DNA from: Streptomyces alboniger
Lineage (GTDB): Bacteria; Actinomycetota; Actinomycetes; Streptomycetales; Streptomycetaceae
Direction: 5' to 3'
NCBI RefSeq assembly: GCF_008704395.1
Contig: NZ_CP023695.1
Location: 4,774,001-4,838,000, forward strand
Length of the DNA stretch: 64,000 nucleotides
Shown: piece after piece, positions 23,802-31,815 of the stretch
How positions within the stretch are numbered: the stretch's first letter is position 1
How the letters are laid out: every line of letters starts with the position of its first letter
Translations under genes and position numbers: made by a program
Notes under the pieces: generated by a model
What the model was told of the DNA's origin: nothing
The model's input: the letters and a program-made list of their open reading frames with translations, nothing else
The model's database searches: none

Positions 23802-23823
23802 GTCGTACCCCTCGCGGGGTGTT

Positions 23824-23862
23824 CCGCCCCCGGCAGCCGCTCACCGCGGCCGCCGGGGGCGG
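23824..23862. terminator. bidirectional terminator between mdh and the MFS gene
   Basis: CCGCCCCCGGC (23824-23834) pairs perfectly with GCCGGGGGCGG (23852-23862). An inner GCCGC/GCGGC stem extends it, and TTCTGTCTT follows on the mdh side. Confidence 0.92.
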
Positions 23863-23870
23863 TTCTGTCT

Positions 23871-25271
23871 TCACCGGCCCTTGCCGTAGCCCGCCGTGAC
23901 CAGCGCCGCCGCGGCGACCACCACCAGCGCCACCACGCGCAGCGCCGTCGCCATGCCGTCCGTGAAGCCCGCCGAGGTGTGCGAGGCCAGCGTCGTCCCG
24001 GTGACGGCCACGCCGAGCGCGGCGCCCACCTCGCGTGCCGAGGTGCTGAGTCCGGAGCCGAGTCCCGCCTGGCGTGCCGGGAGCGAGCCGACGACGCTGA
24101 GCGTGAGCACGGGCATGCACAGGCCGGTGCCCGCCGAGATGACCAGCAGCCAGCACGCGTACACCGCGTAGGGCGTCGACGCCCCCGCCGTGGACGCGCC
24201 GAGCAGGCCGAGGCCGATCAGGAGCAGCCCGCCGCCCGCCAAGGGCCGGGGCCGGCCCGACCAGCGCGCGGCGAGCCGGGGGACCAGCGCCATGCCGACC
24301 GTGAGCGGGATGATGGCGAGGCCCGCGCGGGCGGCGCCGTACCCCTTCACGTACTGGAGGTACTGCGAGTTGACGTAGAAGAGCGAGAAGAGCCCGAAGA
24401 AGCTCGCGGCCGTTCCGAGGGTCGCCGCGCGCAGCCGCCGGGAGGCGAAGACCCGCGGGTCGAAGAGCGGGGCGCGCGAGCGCAGCGCGTGGACGACGAA
24501 GAGTGCGACGAGTGCGGCGCCCGCGGCGAAGGCGGCCAGGATCCGGGCGGACGTCCAGCCGTACAGCGGGCTCTCGATGATGCCGAAGAGCAGCGCGAAG
24601 AGGCCGCCGGTCAGCAGGAGCGTGCCGACGGGGTCCAGGGCGGGGGCCTGGGCGGCCTTGTCCGTCCGCGGAGTCGTGCGGGCCACCGCCAGCGCGAGGA
24701 GCGCGGTGAGCGGGACCACCGCCCAGAACAGCGCGTGCCAGGACAGGTACTGGCCGACGAGACCGCCGCCCACGTTGCCCGCGAGCCCGCCGAGGCCCGC
24801 GGCGAGCGTCCAGGAGGCGAGCGCGCGCGGCCGGTGTTCCGGTGGTGCGACGCGCATCAGGATGGACAGGGTCGCGGGCATGATCAGCGCGGCTCCCGCA
24901 CCGGAGACGCCCCGCCCCGCGATCAGCACCGCGGGAGAGGCGGCGAGGGCGCTGAGCGTGGCCCCGGCGGCGAACAGCCCGAGGCCGCAGAGCAGCGCGC
25001 CCTTGCGGCCGTACCGGTCGCCGAGCGCGCCGGCCGGGATGAGGAGCCCCGCGAAGACGATGACGTACGCGTCGACCGTCCACAGGATTTCGCTGGCAGA
25101 GGGCTGGAGCGAGGACGAAGTCAGCTGTGGGACAAGGAGGTTGATGGCGGCGACCATGCCCTGCGCGACGAGGACGCAGGCGCAGAGGGCCAGCAGGGTC
25201 GAACGCCTGAGGGGCGGTGGGGCCGCCGGGGTGGTGGCCGGTCGGGTCGGTGTGCGGGCAGGCGAGAGCAA
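23871..25271 (-). CDS. MFS drug-efflux-type transporter (DHA2/EmrB-QacA)
   Basis: Integral membrane exporter of 466 residues with about 14 hydrophobic segments. The family motif A appears as PAGALGDRYGRKGALL, and the drug-exporter motif C region is SGAGAALIMPATLSIL. TTG 25271 is the likely start because AGGAGG lies six bases upstream; no ATG or GTG fits as well. It is divergent from the LysR gene, so that regulator probably controls it. The substrate is unknown. Confidence 0.88.
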   Translation of the reverse strand: MLSPARTPTRPATTPAAPPPLRRSTLLALCACVLVAQGMVAAINLLVPQLTSSSLQPSASEILWTVDAYVIVFAGLLIPAGALGDRYGRKGALLCGLGLFAAGATLSALAASPAVLIAGRGVSGAGAALIMPATLSILMRVAPPEHRPRALASWTLAAGLGGLAGNVGGGLVGQYLSWHALFWAVVPLTALLALAVARTTPRTDKAAQAPALDPVGTLLLTGGLFALLFGIIESPLYGWTSARILAAFAAGAALVALFVVHALRSRAPLFDPRVFASRRLRAATLGTAASFFGLFSLFYVNSQYLQYVKGYGAARAGLAIIPLTVGMALVPRLAARWSGRPRPLAGGGLLLIGLGLLGASTAGASTPYAVYACWLLVISAGTGLCMPVLTLSVVGSLPARQAGLGSGLSTSAREVGAALGVAVTGTTLASHTSAGFTDGMATALRVVALVVVAAAALVTAGYGKGR

Positions 25272-25329
25272 GGCTCCTCCTGGGGAGCGTCGTGGTTGGG
25301 ATGTGCTGCCACCGTAGGCTCGGTTCCGA

Positions 25330-25356
25330 CTTGCTTTCCAGTGCAACTTTCGCAAG
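25330..25356. promoter_or_regulatory. inverted repeats between MFS and LysR genes
   Basis: CTTGC (25330-25334) and GCAAG (25352-25356) form the outer arms, and TTGC-N8-GCAA (25331-25346) is nested inside. Both overlap the T-N11-A spacing expected of LysR operators. The site lies 7-60 bases from the two starts. Confidence 0.5.
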
Positions 25357-25362
25357 GGATGA

Positions 25363-26337
25363 ATGCGTGTGACGCAATCGCAAAGGCCGGCAGGGGGAGA
25401 GGCGGGGGCCCCGGTGCCCGGCGGGACGGGCCTCGACCTCAATCTGCTGCTCGCCCTCGACGTGCTCCTCGACGAGCAGAGCGTGTCCGGCGCCGCCCGC
25501 CGCCTGCACCTCTCGGAGCCCGCGATGAGCCGTACGCTCGGCCGCATCCGCAAGGCCCTGGGTGATCCGATCCTCGTACGGGCCGGGCGGCGGATGGTGC
25601 CGACGCCGCACGCGCTTGCGGTGCGGGCGGAGGTCGGCGCGGTCGTGGAGAGGGCCCGCGCGCTCTTCGCCGGGCCCGGCGCCGTCGACCTGCGCACGGT
25701 CTCCCGCACCCTGACGATCCTCGGCAACGACGCGCTCGCCGCCGCCTACGGCCCCGCCCTCTTCGCCCGCGCCGCCGAGGAGGCGCCGGGCGTACGGCTC
25801 CGCTTCCTCGGCGAGAGCCACCTGGACGCGCCTTTGCTGCGGCAGGGCACCGCCGACCTGGAACTCGGCGTCATCGACACGACCTCGCCCGAGGTGCACG
25901 TGGAGCACTTCCGCGACGACCGGATGCTGGGTGTCGTACGGCCCGGACACCCGCTCCTCCAGGGCGAGCTGACGCCGCGTCGGCTGGCCGCGGCCGACCA
26001 CCTGACCGTCTCGCGCCGGGGGCGGCTCAGTGGTCCGCTGGACGCCGCGCTCGCCGAACTCGGCCTGAGCCGACGGGTGGTGGCCGGCGTCGGGACGTTC
26101 GCCGCCTCCCTCTTCATCCTGCTGCGCACGGACCTGGTGGGTCTGGTCACGTCCTGGGCCCGCCCGCCGGCGGACAGGCTCGGCCTGGTCACCTTCGAGA
26201 TCCCCCTGGACCTGCCGCCGCTGCCGCTGGGCATGGCCTGGCACCCCCGGCACGACGCGGATCCGGCGCACGCGTGGCTGCGGGGGTGTGCGCGGGACCT
26301 GCTGGCGGGGGGCGAGCCGGGCGCACCGCCCGCCTGA
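25363..26337 (+). CDS. LysR-family transcriptional regulator
   Basis: Protein of 324 residues. The helix-turn-helix lies at about 25-85 (LNLLLALDVLLDEQSVSGAARRLHLSEPAMSRTLGRIRKALGDPIL), with a short Gly/Ala-rich N-terminal extension. The C-terminal effector domain is of the periplasmic-binding fold (PGVRLRFLGESHLDAPLL ... DLELGVIDT). The divergent partner is an MFS exporter, so the natural reading is a regulator that senses the exported compound. Start GTG/ATG near 25363 is uncertain by a few codons. Confidence 0.9.
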   Translation: MRVTQSQRPAGGEAGAPVPGGTGLDLNLLLALDVLLDEQSVSGAARRLHLSEPAMSRTLGRIRKALGDPILVRAGRRMVPTPHALAVRAEVGAVVERARALFAGPGAVDLRTVSRTLTILGNDALAAAYGPALFARAAEEAPGVRLRFLGESHLDAPLLRQGTADLELGVIDTTSPEVHVEHFRDDRMLGVVRPGHPLLQGELTPRRLAAADHLTVSRRGRLSGPLDAALAELGLSRRVVAGVGTFAASLFILLRTDLVGLVTSWARPPADRLGLVTFEIPLDLPPLPLGMAWHPRHDADPAHAWLRGCARDLLAGGEPGAPPA

Positions 26338-26402
26338 GCGGCCCCCGGCCCGGCCTCCGGGCACTGTTGCTTACGTACGTATGAATGTAGTACTTCTTAT
26401 AC

Positions 26403-26648
26403 ATGAGCGAGCAAGTGCACAACAGGTTGGCGATGGTGCGCGCCGAGCGGAAGGTGTCGCGTCAGAGCCTGGCCGAGGCAGTGGGGGCCCACTACCAGAC
26501 CATCGGCTACATCGAGCGGGGGCAGTACAACCCGAGCCTCGACCTCGCGCTGAAGATCGCCAAGTTCTTCGAGCTGCCGGTCGAGGCCGTGTTCTCCCTC
26601 GAGCCGTTTCGCCCGCTCACGGATCAGGTTTACGGGAGGAACCAGTGA
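26403..26648 (+). CDS. small XRE-family regulator, possibly leaderless
   Basis: Compact regulator of 81 residues that is almost entirely one Cro/C1-type helix-turn-helix (MVRAERKVSRQSLAEAVGAHYQTIGYIERGQYNPSL...). It resembles the small YgzD/HTH_3 group that pairs with a membrane protein. No ribosome site precedes ATG 26403; instead the AT-rich sequence TAGTACTTCTTATAC runs up to the start, so the mRNA may be leaderless. Upstream elements ACGTACGT (26373-26380) and ATGTA...TACAT (26385-26404) could be autoregulatory operators. The stop overlaps the start of the next gene. Confidence 0.88.
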   Translation: MSEQVHNRLAMVRAERKVSRQSLAEAVGAHYQTIGYIERGQYNPSLDLALKIAKFFELPVEAVFSLEPFRPLTDQVYGRNQ

Positions 26649-27202
26649 TGACGACCGCCGACCGGCGCCCCATGACAAGCTACGACCGGTGGATGTACCG
26701 GCTGATGAACCGCCGCGAGGCCGCGCCGTTCCACGCCACCGCCGCGCGCAGGCGCGCCGTGGTCTGCGCGCACATCGCCCTGACCGCGGCGGGCGTGGCG
26801 GTCTGGCTGCTCGCCGTCGTGGGGGACCAGCGCTGGGCGCTGTGGACCATGCTCGGCCTGCTCCTGCCGTGGTGCTTCTCGACCGGTGTCATCAACAGCT
26901 CGACGCGCGGCCTGCTCGAACTGCGCGTCCGCGCGCTCGACGAGCGCCAGCGCGCCGAGAAGAACAGGGTGGCCGCCCTCGCCCACCGGGCGATGCTCTG
27001 GGTGCTCCTCGCGGCCACTGTCGGCTCGGGTGCCGCCGCTCTCGCCGGGGTGAAGATCGAGGGGCTCGTCTTCTCCGTCCTGTTCACCGTCTTCGTCGTG
27101 CACTGGCTGACGCCGCTGTGGGTGGCCGGGCTCACCGTGCGGGACGAGCCGGAGTTCGACGACGACCCCGTCGAGGTCGCGGCGGGCACCGGGGCCGCGT
27201 GA
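26648..27202 (+). CDS. four-segment membrane protein paired with XRE regulator
   Basis: Protein of 184 residues whose ATG overlaps the regulator's stop (TGATG), showing translational coupling. It has four hydrophobic segments arranged in two pairs (VVCAHIALTAAGVAVWLLAVV, ALWTMLGLLLPWCFSTGV; AMLWVLLAATVGSGAAALAG, GLVFSVLFTVFVVHWLTPLWV) with a charged helical stretch between (LRVRALDERQRAEKNRV). The acidic tail is cytoplasmic. No known enzyme motif. Coupled XRE/membrane pairs of this shape are common in actinobacteria; the membrane protein may sense a signal and hold the regulator. Confidence 0.8.
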   Translation: MTTADRRPMTSYDRWMYRLMNRREAAPFHATAARRRAVVCAHIALTAAGVAVWLLAVVGDQRWALWTMLGLLLPWCFSTGVINSSTRGLLELRVRALDERQRAEKNRVAALAHRAMLWVLLAATVGSGAAALAGVKIEGLVFSVLFTVFVVHWLTPLWVAGLTVRDEPEFDDDPVEVAAGTGAA

Positions 27203-27456
27203 GTCGCTCCGGCGACGGCGTCTTGACGGGCACCTGCTCGCCGTAGCGGGAGAAGGCGGTCGTCGTCACCTCGTCGCTGTCGCCGTCGCCGACGCGATCG
27301 TCCTCGCCCTTCTCCACCGCCCGGCATCGTCATGGTGCCGGGCGGTTCCCGTCCGCGAGCAGCCCCTCCCGCCCCGTCCTTCTCGTCGCCGTCCGACGAA
27401 CACGCGGGTACGGTCAGGAGGGCGACGGCACACCAGCACAGCGCGTACGTTTTCAC
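27203..27456 (-). pseudogene. frameshifted lipoprotein remnant (possible FG-GAP type)
   Basis: On the minus strand from GTG 27456 a typical lipoprotein start is readable: VKTYALCWCAVALLTVPAC with the lipobox cysteine, then SSDGDEKDGAGG and REPPGTMTMPGG. Near 27317 the frame with strong third-position GC shifts by one base and continues as VEKGEDDRVGDGDSDE and VTTTAFSRYGEQVPVKTP before running into the convergent gene at 27202. The GDGDSDE stretch recalls the DxDGDG calcium loop of FG-GAP repeats. I read it as a lipoprotein gene broken by a frameshift and truncated at its 3' end. Family assignment is tentative. Confidence 0.45.
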
Positions 27457-27567
27457 CCCGTGTGCCCGCACGCACAGTGACACAGCGCACTTTCAGCCAC
27501 CGGATGCGCATGCTTTTCCCGCCTGCGGGCAGGTGCACCCGGCTACCGCGAGTGACAGGCGGGGCAT

Positions 27568-29097
27568 ATGACAGGAACGGAAGGCAAACGGGACGTGTCC
27601 GCACAACAGACCATCCATGTGGGCGGAGAGTGGCTGAGCGCCGCCTCCGGCGCCACCCGCGAGATCCTCGACCCCGCGGACGCCAAGCCGTTCGCGCTGA
27701 TCGCCGAGGGCGGGACCGAGGACGCGGACGCGGCCATCGCCGCCGCCCGCAAGGCCTTCGACGAAGGACCGTGGCCGCACACGCCCGTCGCCGAGCGTGC
27801 CGCACTGCTGCGCAGGGTCGCCGACCTCCTCGTGCGCGACCGCGAGGAGATCGGCCTGCTGGAGAGCCGCGACGCGGGCAAGACCCTCGAAGAGGGCCGC
27901 GTCGACGTGGACTGCGTCGTCGATGCCTTCCGTTACTTCGCCGACCTGGCCATCGGCGAGGGCGCCGGGCGCGTCGTCGACGCCGGCTCCGACGACATCC
28001 ACAGCGTCGTCGTGCACGAGCCCGTCGGCGTCTGCTCGATGATCACGCCCTGGAACTACCCCCTCCTCCAGGCCAGCTGGAAGATCGCCCCCGCGCTCGC
28101 CGCCGGCAACACCTTCGTCATCAAGCCCAGCGAGGTCACCCCGCTGACGACGGTCGCGCTCATCGACCTCCTCGTCGAGGCCGGTCTGCCCGCCGGTGTC
28201 GCCAACATCGTCACCGGCCCCGGGCACACCGTCGGCGCCCGCCTCGCCGACCACCCCGACGTCGACCTGGTCTCCTTCACCGGCGGCCTCGTCTCCGGCA
28301 CCAAGGTCGCCCAGGCCGCCGCGCTCGGCGTGAAGAAGGTCGCCCTGGAGCTGGGAGGCAAGAACCCGAACGTCGTCTTCGCCGACGCCTGCGCCACCGA
28401 AGAGGGCTTCGACACCGCCGTCGACCAGGCGCTCAACGCCGCCTTCATCCACAGCGGGCAGGTCTGCTCCGCCGGTGGCCGCCTCATCATCGAGGAGTCC
28501 GTGCGGGAACGTTTCGTCGCCGAACTGGCCCGCAGGGCCCAGAAGATCAAGCTCGGTCGCGGCACCGAGGACGGTGTCGAGTGCGGGCCGCTCGTCTCGG
28601 CGCAGCAGCGCGAGAAGACCGAGATGTACGTCGCCTCGGCCCTGGAGGAGGGCGCCGTGCTCCGCTGCGGCGGCAAGCGCCCCGAGCCGACCGACGCCAG
28701 GCCCGCCACCGGCTACTTCTACGAGCCCACCGTGCTCGACCAGTGCCACCGCGAGATGAAGGTCGTCCGCGAGGAGGTCTTCGGACCCGTCCTGACCGTC
28801 GAGACCTTCCGCACCGAGGACGAGGCCGTCGCGCTCGCCAACGACACCGAGTACGGCCTCGCGGGCGGCGTGTGGACCAGCGACGCGGGACGCGGCCGCC
28901 GCATGGCCCGCCGCATGCGCCACGGCACCGTCTGGATCAACGACTTCCACCCCTACCTTCCGCAGGCGGAGTGGGGCGGCTTCGGCAAGAGCGGCGTGGG
29001 ACGCGAGCTGGGCCCCGCGGGCCTCGCCGAGTACCGCGAGTCCAAGCACATCTACCAGAACCTCGCGCCGCAGCCGGTCCGCTGGTTCGCGGGCTGA
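27568..29097 (+). CDS. betB: betaine-aldehyde-type aldehyde dehydrogenase
   Basis: NAD(P)-dependent oxidation of betaine aldehyde to glycine betaine is the expected reaction, given the choline-oxidase-like neighbour and the betaine transporter downstream. Its 509 residues are the family length. The fold motifs are ITPWNYPLLQASWKIAPALAAGN, the catalytic Glu in VALELGGKNPN, the catalytic Cys in HSGQVCSAGGR, and EEVFGPVLTVETF. The cofactor loop reads FTGGLVSGTK rather than the common FTGS form. ATG 27568 or GTG 27595 are possible starts. First gene of the five-gene operon. Confidence 0.88.
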   Translation: MTGTEGKRDVSAQQTIHVGGEWLSAASGATREILDPADAKPFALIAEGGTEDADAAIAAARKAFDEGPWPHTPVAERAALLRRVADLLVRDREEIGLLESRDAGKTLEEGRVDVDCVVDAFRYFADLAIGEGAGRVVDAGSDDIHSVVVHEPVGVCSMITPWNYPLLQASWKIAPALAAGNTFVIKPSEVTPLTTVALIDLLVEAGLPAGVANIVTGPGHTVGARLADHPDVDLVSFTGGLVSGTKVAQAAALGVKKVALELGGKNPNVVFADACATEEGFDTAVDQALNAAFIHSGQVCSAGGRLIIEESVRERFVAELARRAQKIKLGRGTEDGVECGPLVSAQQREKTEMYVASALEEGAVLRCGGKRPEPTDARPATGYFYEPTVLDQCHREMKVVREEVFGPVLTVETFRTEDEAVALANDTEYGLAGGVWTSDAGRGRRMARRMRHGTVWINDFHPYLPQAEWGGFGKSGVGRELGPAGLAEYRESKHIYQNLAPQPVRWFAG

Positions 29098-29161
29098 CGC
29101 CCGCCGGCCCCTTACGCGCAAGCACCTTGCACGACCTCGCAGGAAGAGGAGTAGCTACCCC

Positions 29162-30709
29162 ATGGCTGAAACCCCCCAGGCCGCAACCGAGTACGACTAC
29201 GTCATCGTCGGCGGCGGCACGGCGGGCTCGGTGATCGCATCCCGCCTCACCGAGAACCCTGACATCACCGTCGCCGTCATCGAGGGCGGTCCCAGCGACA
29301 TCGACCGCGAGGACGTCCTCACGCTCCGCCGCTGGCTCGGCCTGCTCGGCGGTGACCTCGACTACGGCTACACCACCACGGAGCAGCCGCGCGGCAACTC
29401 CCACATCCTGCACAGCCGTGCCAAGGTGCTCGGCGGCTGCTCGTCGCACAACACCCTGATCTCCTTCAAGCCGCTGCCGTCCGACTGGGACGAGTGGGAG
29501 GAGGCCGGGGCCACCGGCTGGAACGCCAAGGCCATGGACCCCTACTTCGGCAAGCTGCGCAACAACATCGTGCGCGTCGCCAAGAAGGACCAGAACCAGA
29601 TCGCCACCGACTGGGTCGAGGCGACGAAGACCGCCCTCGGCGTCCCGGAGATCGTCGGCTTCAACGACCAGCCCTTCGACGAGGGCGTCGGCTTCTTCGA
29701 CCTCGCCTACCACCCGGAGAACAACAAGCGCTCCTCCGCGTCGGTCGCCTACCTCCACCCCCACATGGAGGCCGGCGACCGCCCGAACCTCCACCTGTTC
29801 CTGGAGACCTGGGCCACCAGGCTGGAGCTGGAAGGCAAGACCGCGCGCGGTGTCCACGTGCGGATGAAGGACAGCGAGGAGTCGCTGCTGACCGCCCGCC
29901 GCGAGGTGCTCGTCTGCGCCGGCGCCGTCGACACGCCGCGGCTGCTCATGCACTCGGGCATCGGCCCGAAGAAGGACCTCGAAGCGCTCGGCATCCCCGT
30001 CGTGCACGACCTGCCGGGCGTCGGTGAGAACCTCATCGACCACCCGGAGTCGGTCATCGTCTGGGAGACCGACGGGCCGATCCCCGGCAACTCCGCGATG
30101 GACTCGGACGCCGGTCTGTTCGTGAAGCGGGACCCGGACCACAAGGGCCCGGACCTGATGTTCCACTTCTACCAGATCCCGTTCACGGACAACCCGGAGC
30201 GCCTCGGATACGAACGTCCCGAGCACGGTGTGTCGATGACGCCGAACATCCCCAAGTCCCGTGCGCGCGGTCGCCTCTACCTCACGTCGGCCGACCCCGA
30301 GGTCAAGCCGGCGCTGGACTTCAAGTACTTCGAGGATGAGGGCGACTACGACGGGCAGACCCTCGTCGACGGCATCAAGCTGGCCCGCAAGGTCGCGCAG
30401 GCCGAGCCGTTCAAGAAGTGGCTCAAGCGCGAGGTCTTCCCCGGCCCCGAGGTCACCGACGACGCCGAGATCAGCGAGCTGGTGCGCAAGGCCGCCCACA
30501 CCGTGTACCACCCGGCGGGGACCTGCCGAATGGGCGCTTCCCATGATGAACTCGCCGTGGTCGACCCGGAGTTGAAGATCCGGGGCATGGCAGGAATCCG
30601 TATCGCGGACGCATCCGTCTTCCCGACGATGCCCGCCGTGAACCCGATGATCGGAGTACTCATGGTCGGGGAGAAATGTGCCGAGATCCTTGGTGGTGAC
30701 GGCCGATGA
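29162..30709 (+). CDS. codA: choline-oxidase-like GMC flavoprotein
   Basis: FAD enzyme of 515 residues expected to oxidise choline to betaine aldehyde. The FAD loop is [16 protein letters not shown]. The stretch [14 protein letters not shown] aligns with Arthrobacter choline oxidase, where the histidine binds FAD covalently; here it is His96. The family's later active-site residues are also present: Glu in [10 protein letters not shown], His in DLMFHF, His in TVYHPAGT, and Asn in [10 protein letters not shown]. The only change noted is Thr98 for the active-site Ser. This favours an O2-using choline oxidase over a membrane BetA. AGGAAGAGGAG precedes ATG 29162. The stop overlaps the next ATG (ATGA). 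Confidence 0.82.
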   Translation: MAETPQAATEYDYVIVGGGTAGSVIASRLTENPDITVAVIEGGPSDIDREDVLTLRRWLGLLGGDLDYGYTTTEQPRGNSHILHSRAKVLGGCSSHNTLISFKPLPSDWDEWEEAGATGWNAKAMDPYFGKLRNNIVRVAKKDQNQIATDWVEATKTALGVPEIVGFNDQPFDEGVGFFDLAYHPENNKRSSASVAYLHPHMEAGDRPNLHLFLETWATRLELEGKTARGVHVRMKDSEESLLTARREVLVCAGAVDTPRLLMHSGIGPKKDLEALGIPVVHDLPGVGENLIDHPESVIVWETDGPIPGNSAMDSDAGLFVKRDPDHKGPDLMFHFYQIPFTDNPERLGYERPEHGVSMTPNIPKSRARGRLYLTSADPEVKPALDFKYFEDEGDYDGQTLVDGIKLARKVAQAEPFKKWLKREVFPGPEVTDDAEISELVRKAAHTVYHPAGTCRMGASHDELAVVDPELKIRGMAGIRIADASVFPTMPAVNPMIGVLMVGEKCAEILGGDGR

Positions 30710-31815
30710 GCGAAGCCACCATGACGACCGAGGACCAGGCCGCGGCGCCCGCCGACGGGCCCGTGTTCGCCGTCAAGAACCTCTGGAAGGTCTTCGGCCC
30801 CCGGGCCGAGCGAATACCGCACGACACCTCGCTGCACGGCCTGAGCCCCGCCGAACTGCGTGAGCAGACCGGCTGCACGGCCGCCGTGCGGGATGTGTCC
30901 TTCGAGGTCAACAAGGGCGAGGTCTTCGTCGTCATGGGCCTGTCGGGGTCCGGCAAGTCCACCCTCGTACGCTGTCTGACCCGGCTCATCGAGCCGACCT
31001 CCGGCGCCATCGCCATCGACGGCGAGGACGTCCTCGCCATGGACAGGGCCCGCCTGCGCGAACTGCGCCGCCACCGCGCCTCCATGGTCTTCCAGCACTT
31101 CGGCCTGCTGCCGCACCGCTCCGTCCTCGACAACGTCGCGTACGGCCTGGAGATCCAGGGCGTCGGCAAGGCCGAGCGGCGCGCCAAGGCCCTCGAAGTC
31201 GTCAAGAAGGTCGGCCTCGAAGGCCTTGAGCAGCGCAAGCCGGGACAGCTCTCCGGTGGTCAGCAGCAGCGCGTGGGCCTGGCCCGCGCCCTCGCCGTCG
31301 ACCCCGAAGTCCTGTTGTTCGACGAGCCGTTCAGCGCGCTCGACCCGCTGATCCGCCGTGACATGCAGGAGGAGGTCGTCCGCCTGCACCGTGAAGAGGG
31401 CCGCACGATGGTCTTCATCACCCACGACCTCAGCGAGGCCCTCAAGCTCGGCGACCGCATCGCCCTGATGCGCGACGGCCGCGTCGTCCAGTGCGGCACC
31501 CCCGAGGAGATCGTCGGCTCCCCGGCCGACGAGTACGTCCGCGACTTCGTACGCGATGTCGCGCGCGCCGACGTGATGAGCGTGCGCAGCGCCATGCGCC
31601 CCGCCGAGGCCGACGAGGAGAGCCGCGGCGCGGCCCTCGCGCCCGACGCCAAGGTCTCCGAGGCCATCGAGGCCGTCGCCCGCACCGGTTTCCCCGTGCG
31701 CGTCATGGACGGCAAGCGGTGCCTCGGCGTGGTCGACCACGCCGGGCTGCTCGGTGTCGTCGCCGGCACCGCCGCAACGCCAACCGTCCCCGGCCAGGGC
31801 GGGGTGGTCGCCTGA
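30706..31815 (+). CDS. glycine betaine/proline ABC transporter ATPase
   Basis: ATPase of 369 residues of the OpuA/ProV type. It has the family's insert before Walker A ([25 protein letters not shown]), Walker [10 protein letters not shown], signature LSGGQQQR, Walker [13 protein letters not shown] and the His switch ITHDLSE. The C-terminus carries what looks like a single CBS-type module ([23 protein letters not shown]), the ionic-strength/c-di-AMP sensing region of relatives, shorter than a full tandem CBS pair. Both gene ends overlap their neighbours. Confidence 0.93.
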   Translation: MSEATMTTEDQAAAPADGPVFAVKNLWKVFGPRAERIPHDTSLHGLSPAELREQTGCTAAVRDVSFEVNKGEVFVVMGLSGSGKSTLVRCLTRLIEPTSGAIAIDGEDVLAMDRARLRELRRHRASMVFQHFGLLPHRSVLDNVAYGLEIQGVGKAERRAKALEVVKKVGLEGLEQRKPGQLSGGQQQRVGLARALAVDPEVLLFDEPFSALDPLIRRDMQEEVVRLHREEGRTMVFITHDLSEALKLGDRIALMRDGRVVQCGTPEEIVGSPADEYVRDFVRDVARADVMSVRSAMRPAEADEESRGAALAPDAKVSEAIEAVARTGFPVRVMDGKRCLGVVDHAGLLGVVAGTAATPTVPGQGGVVA

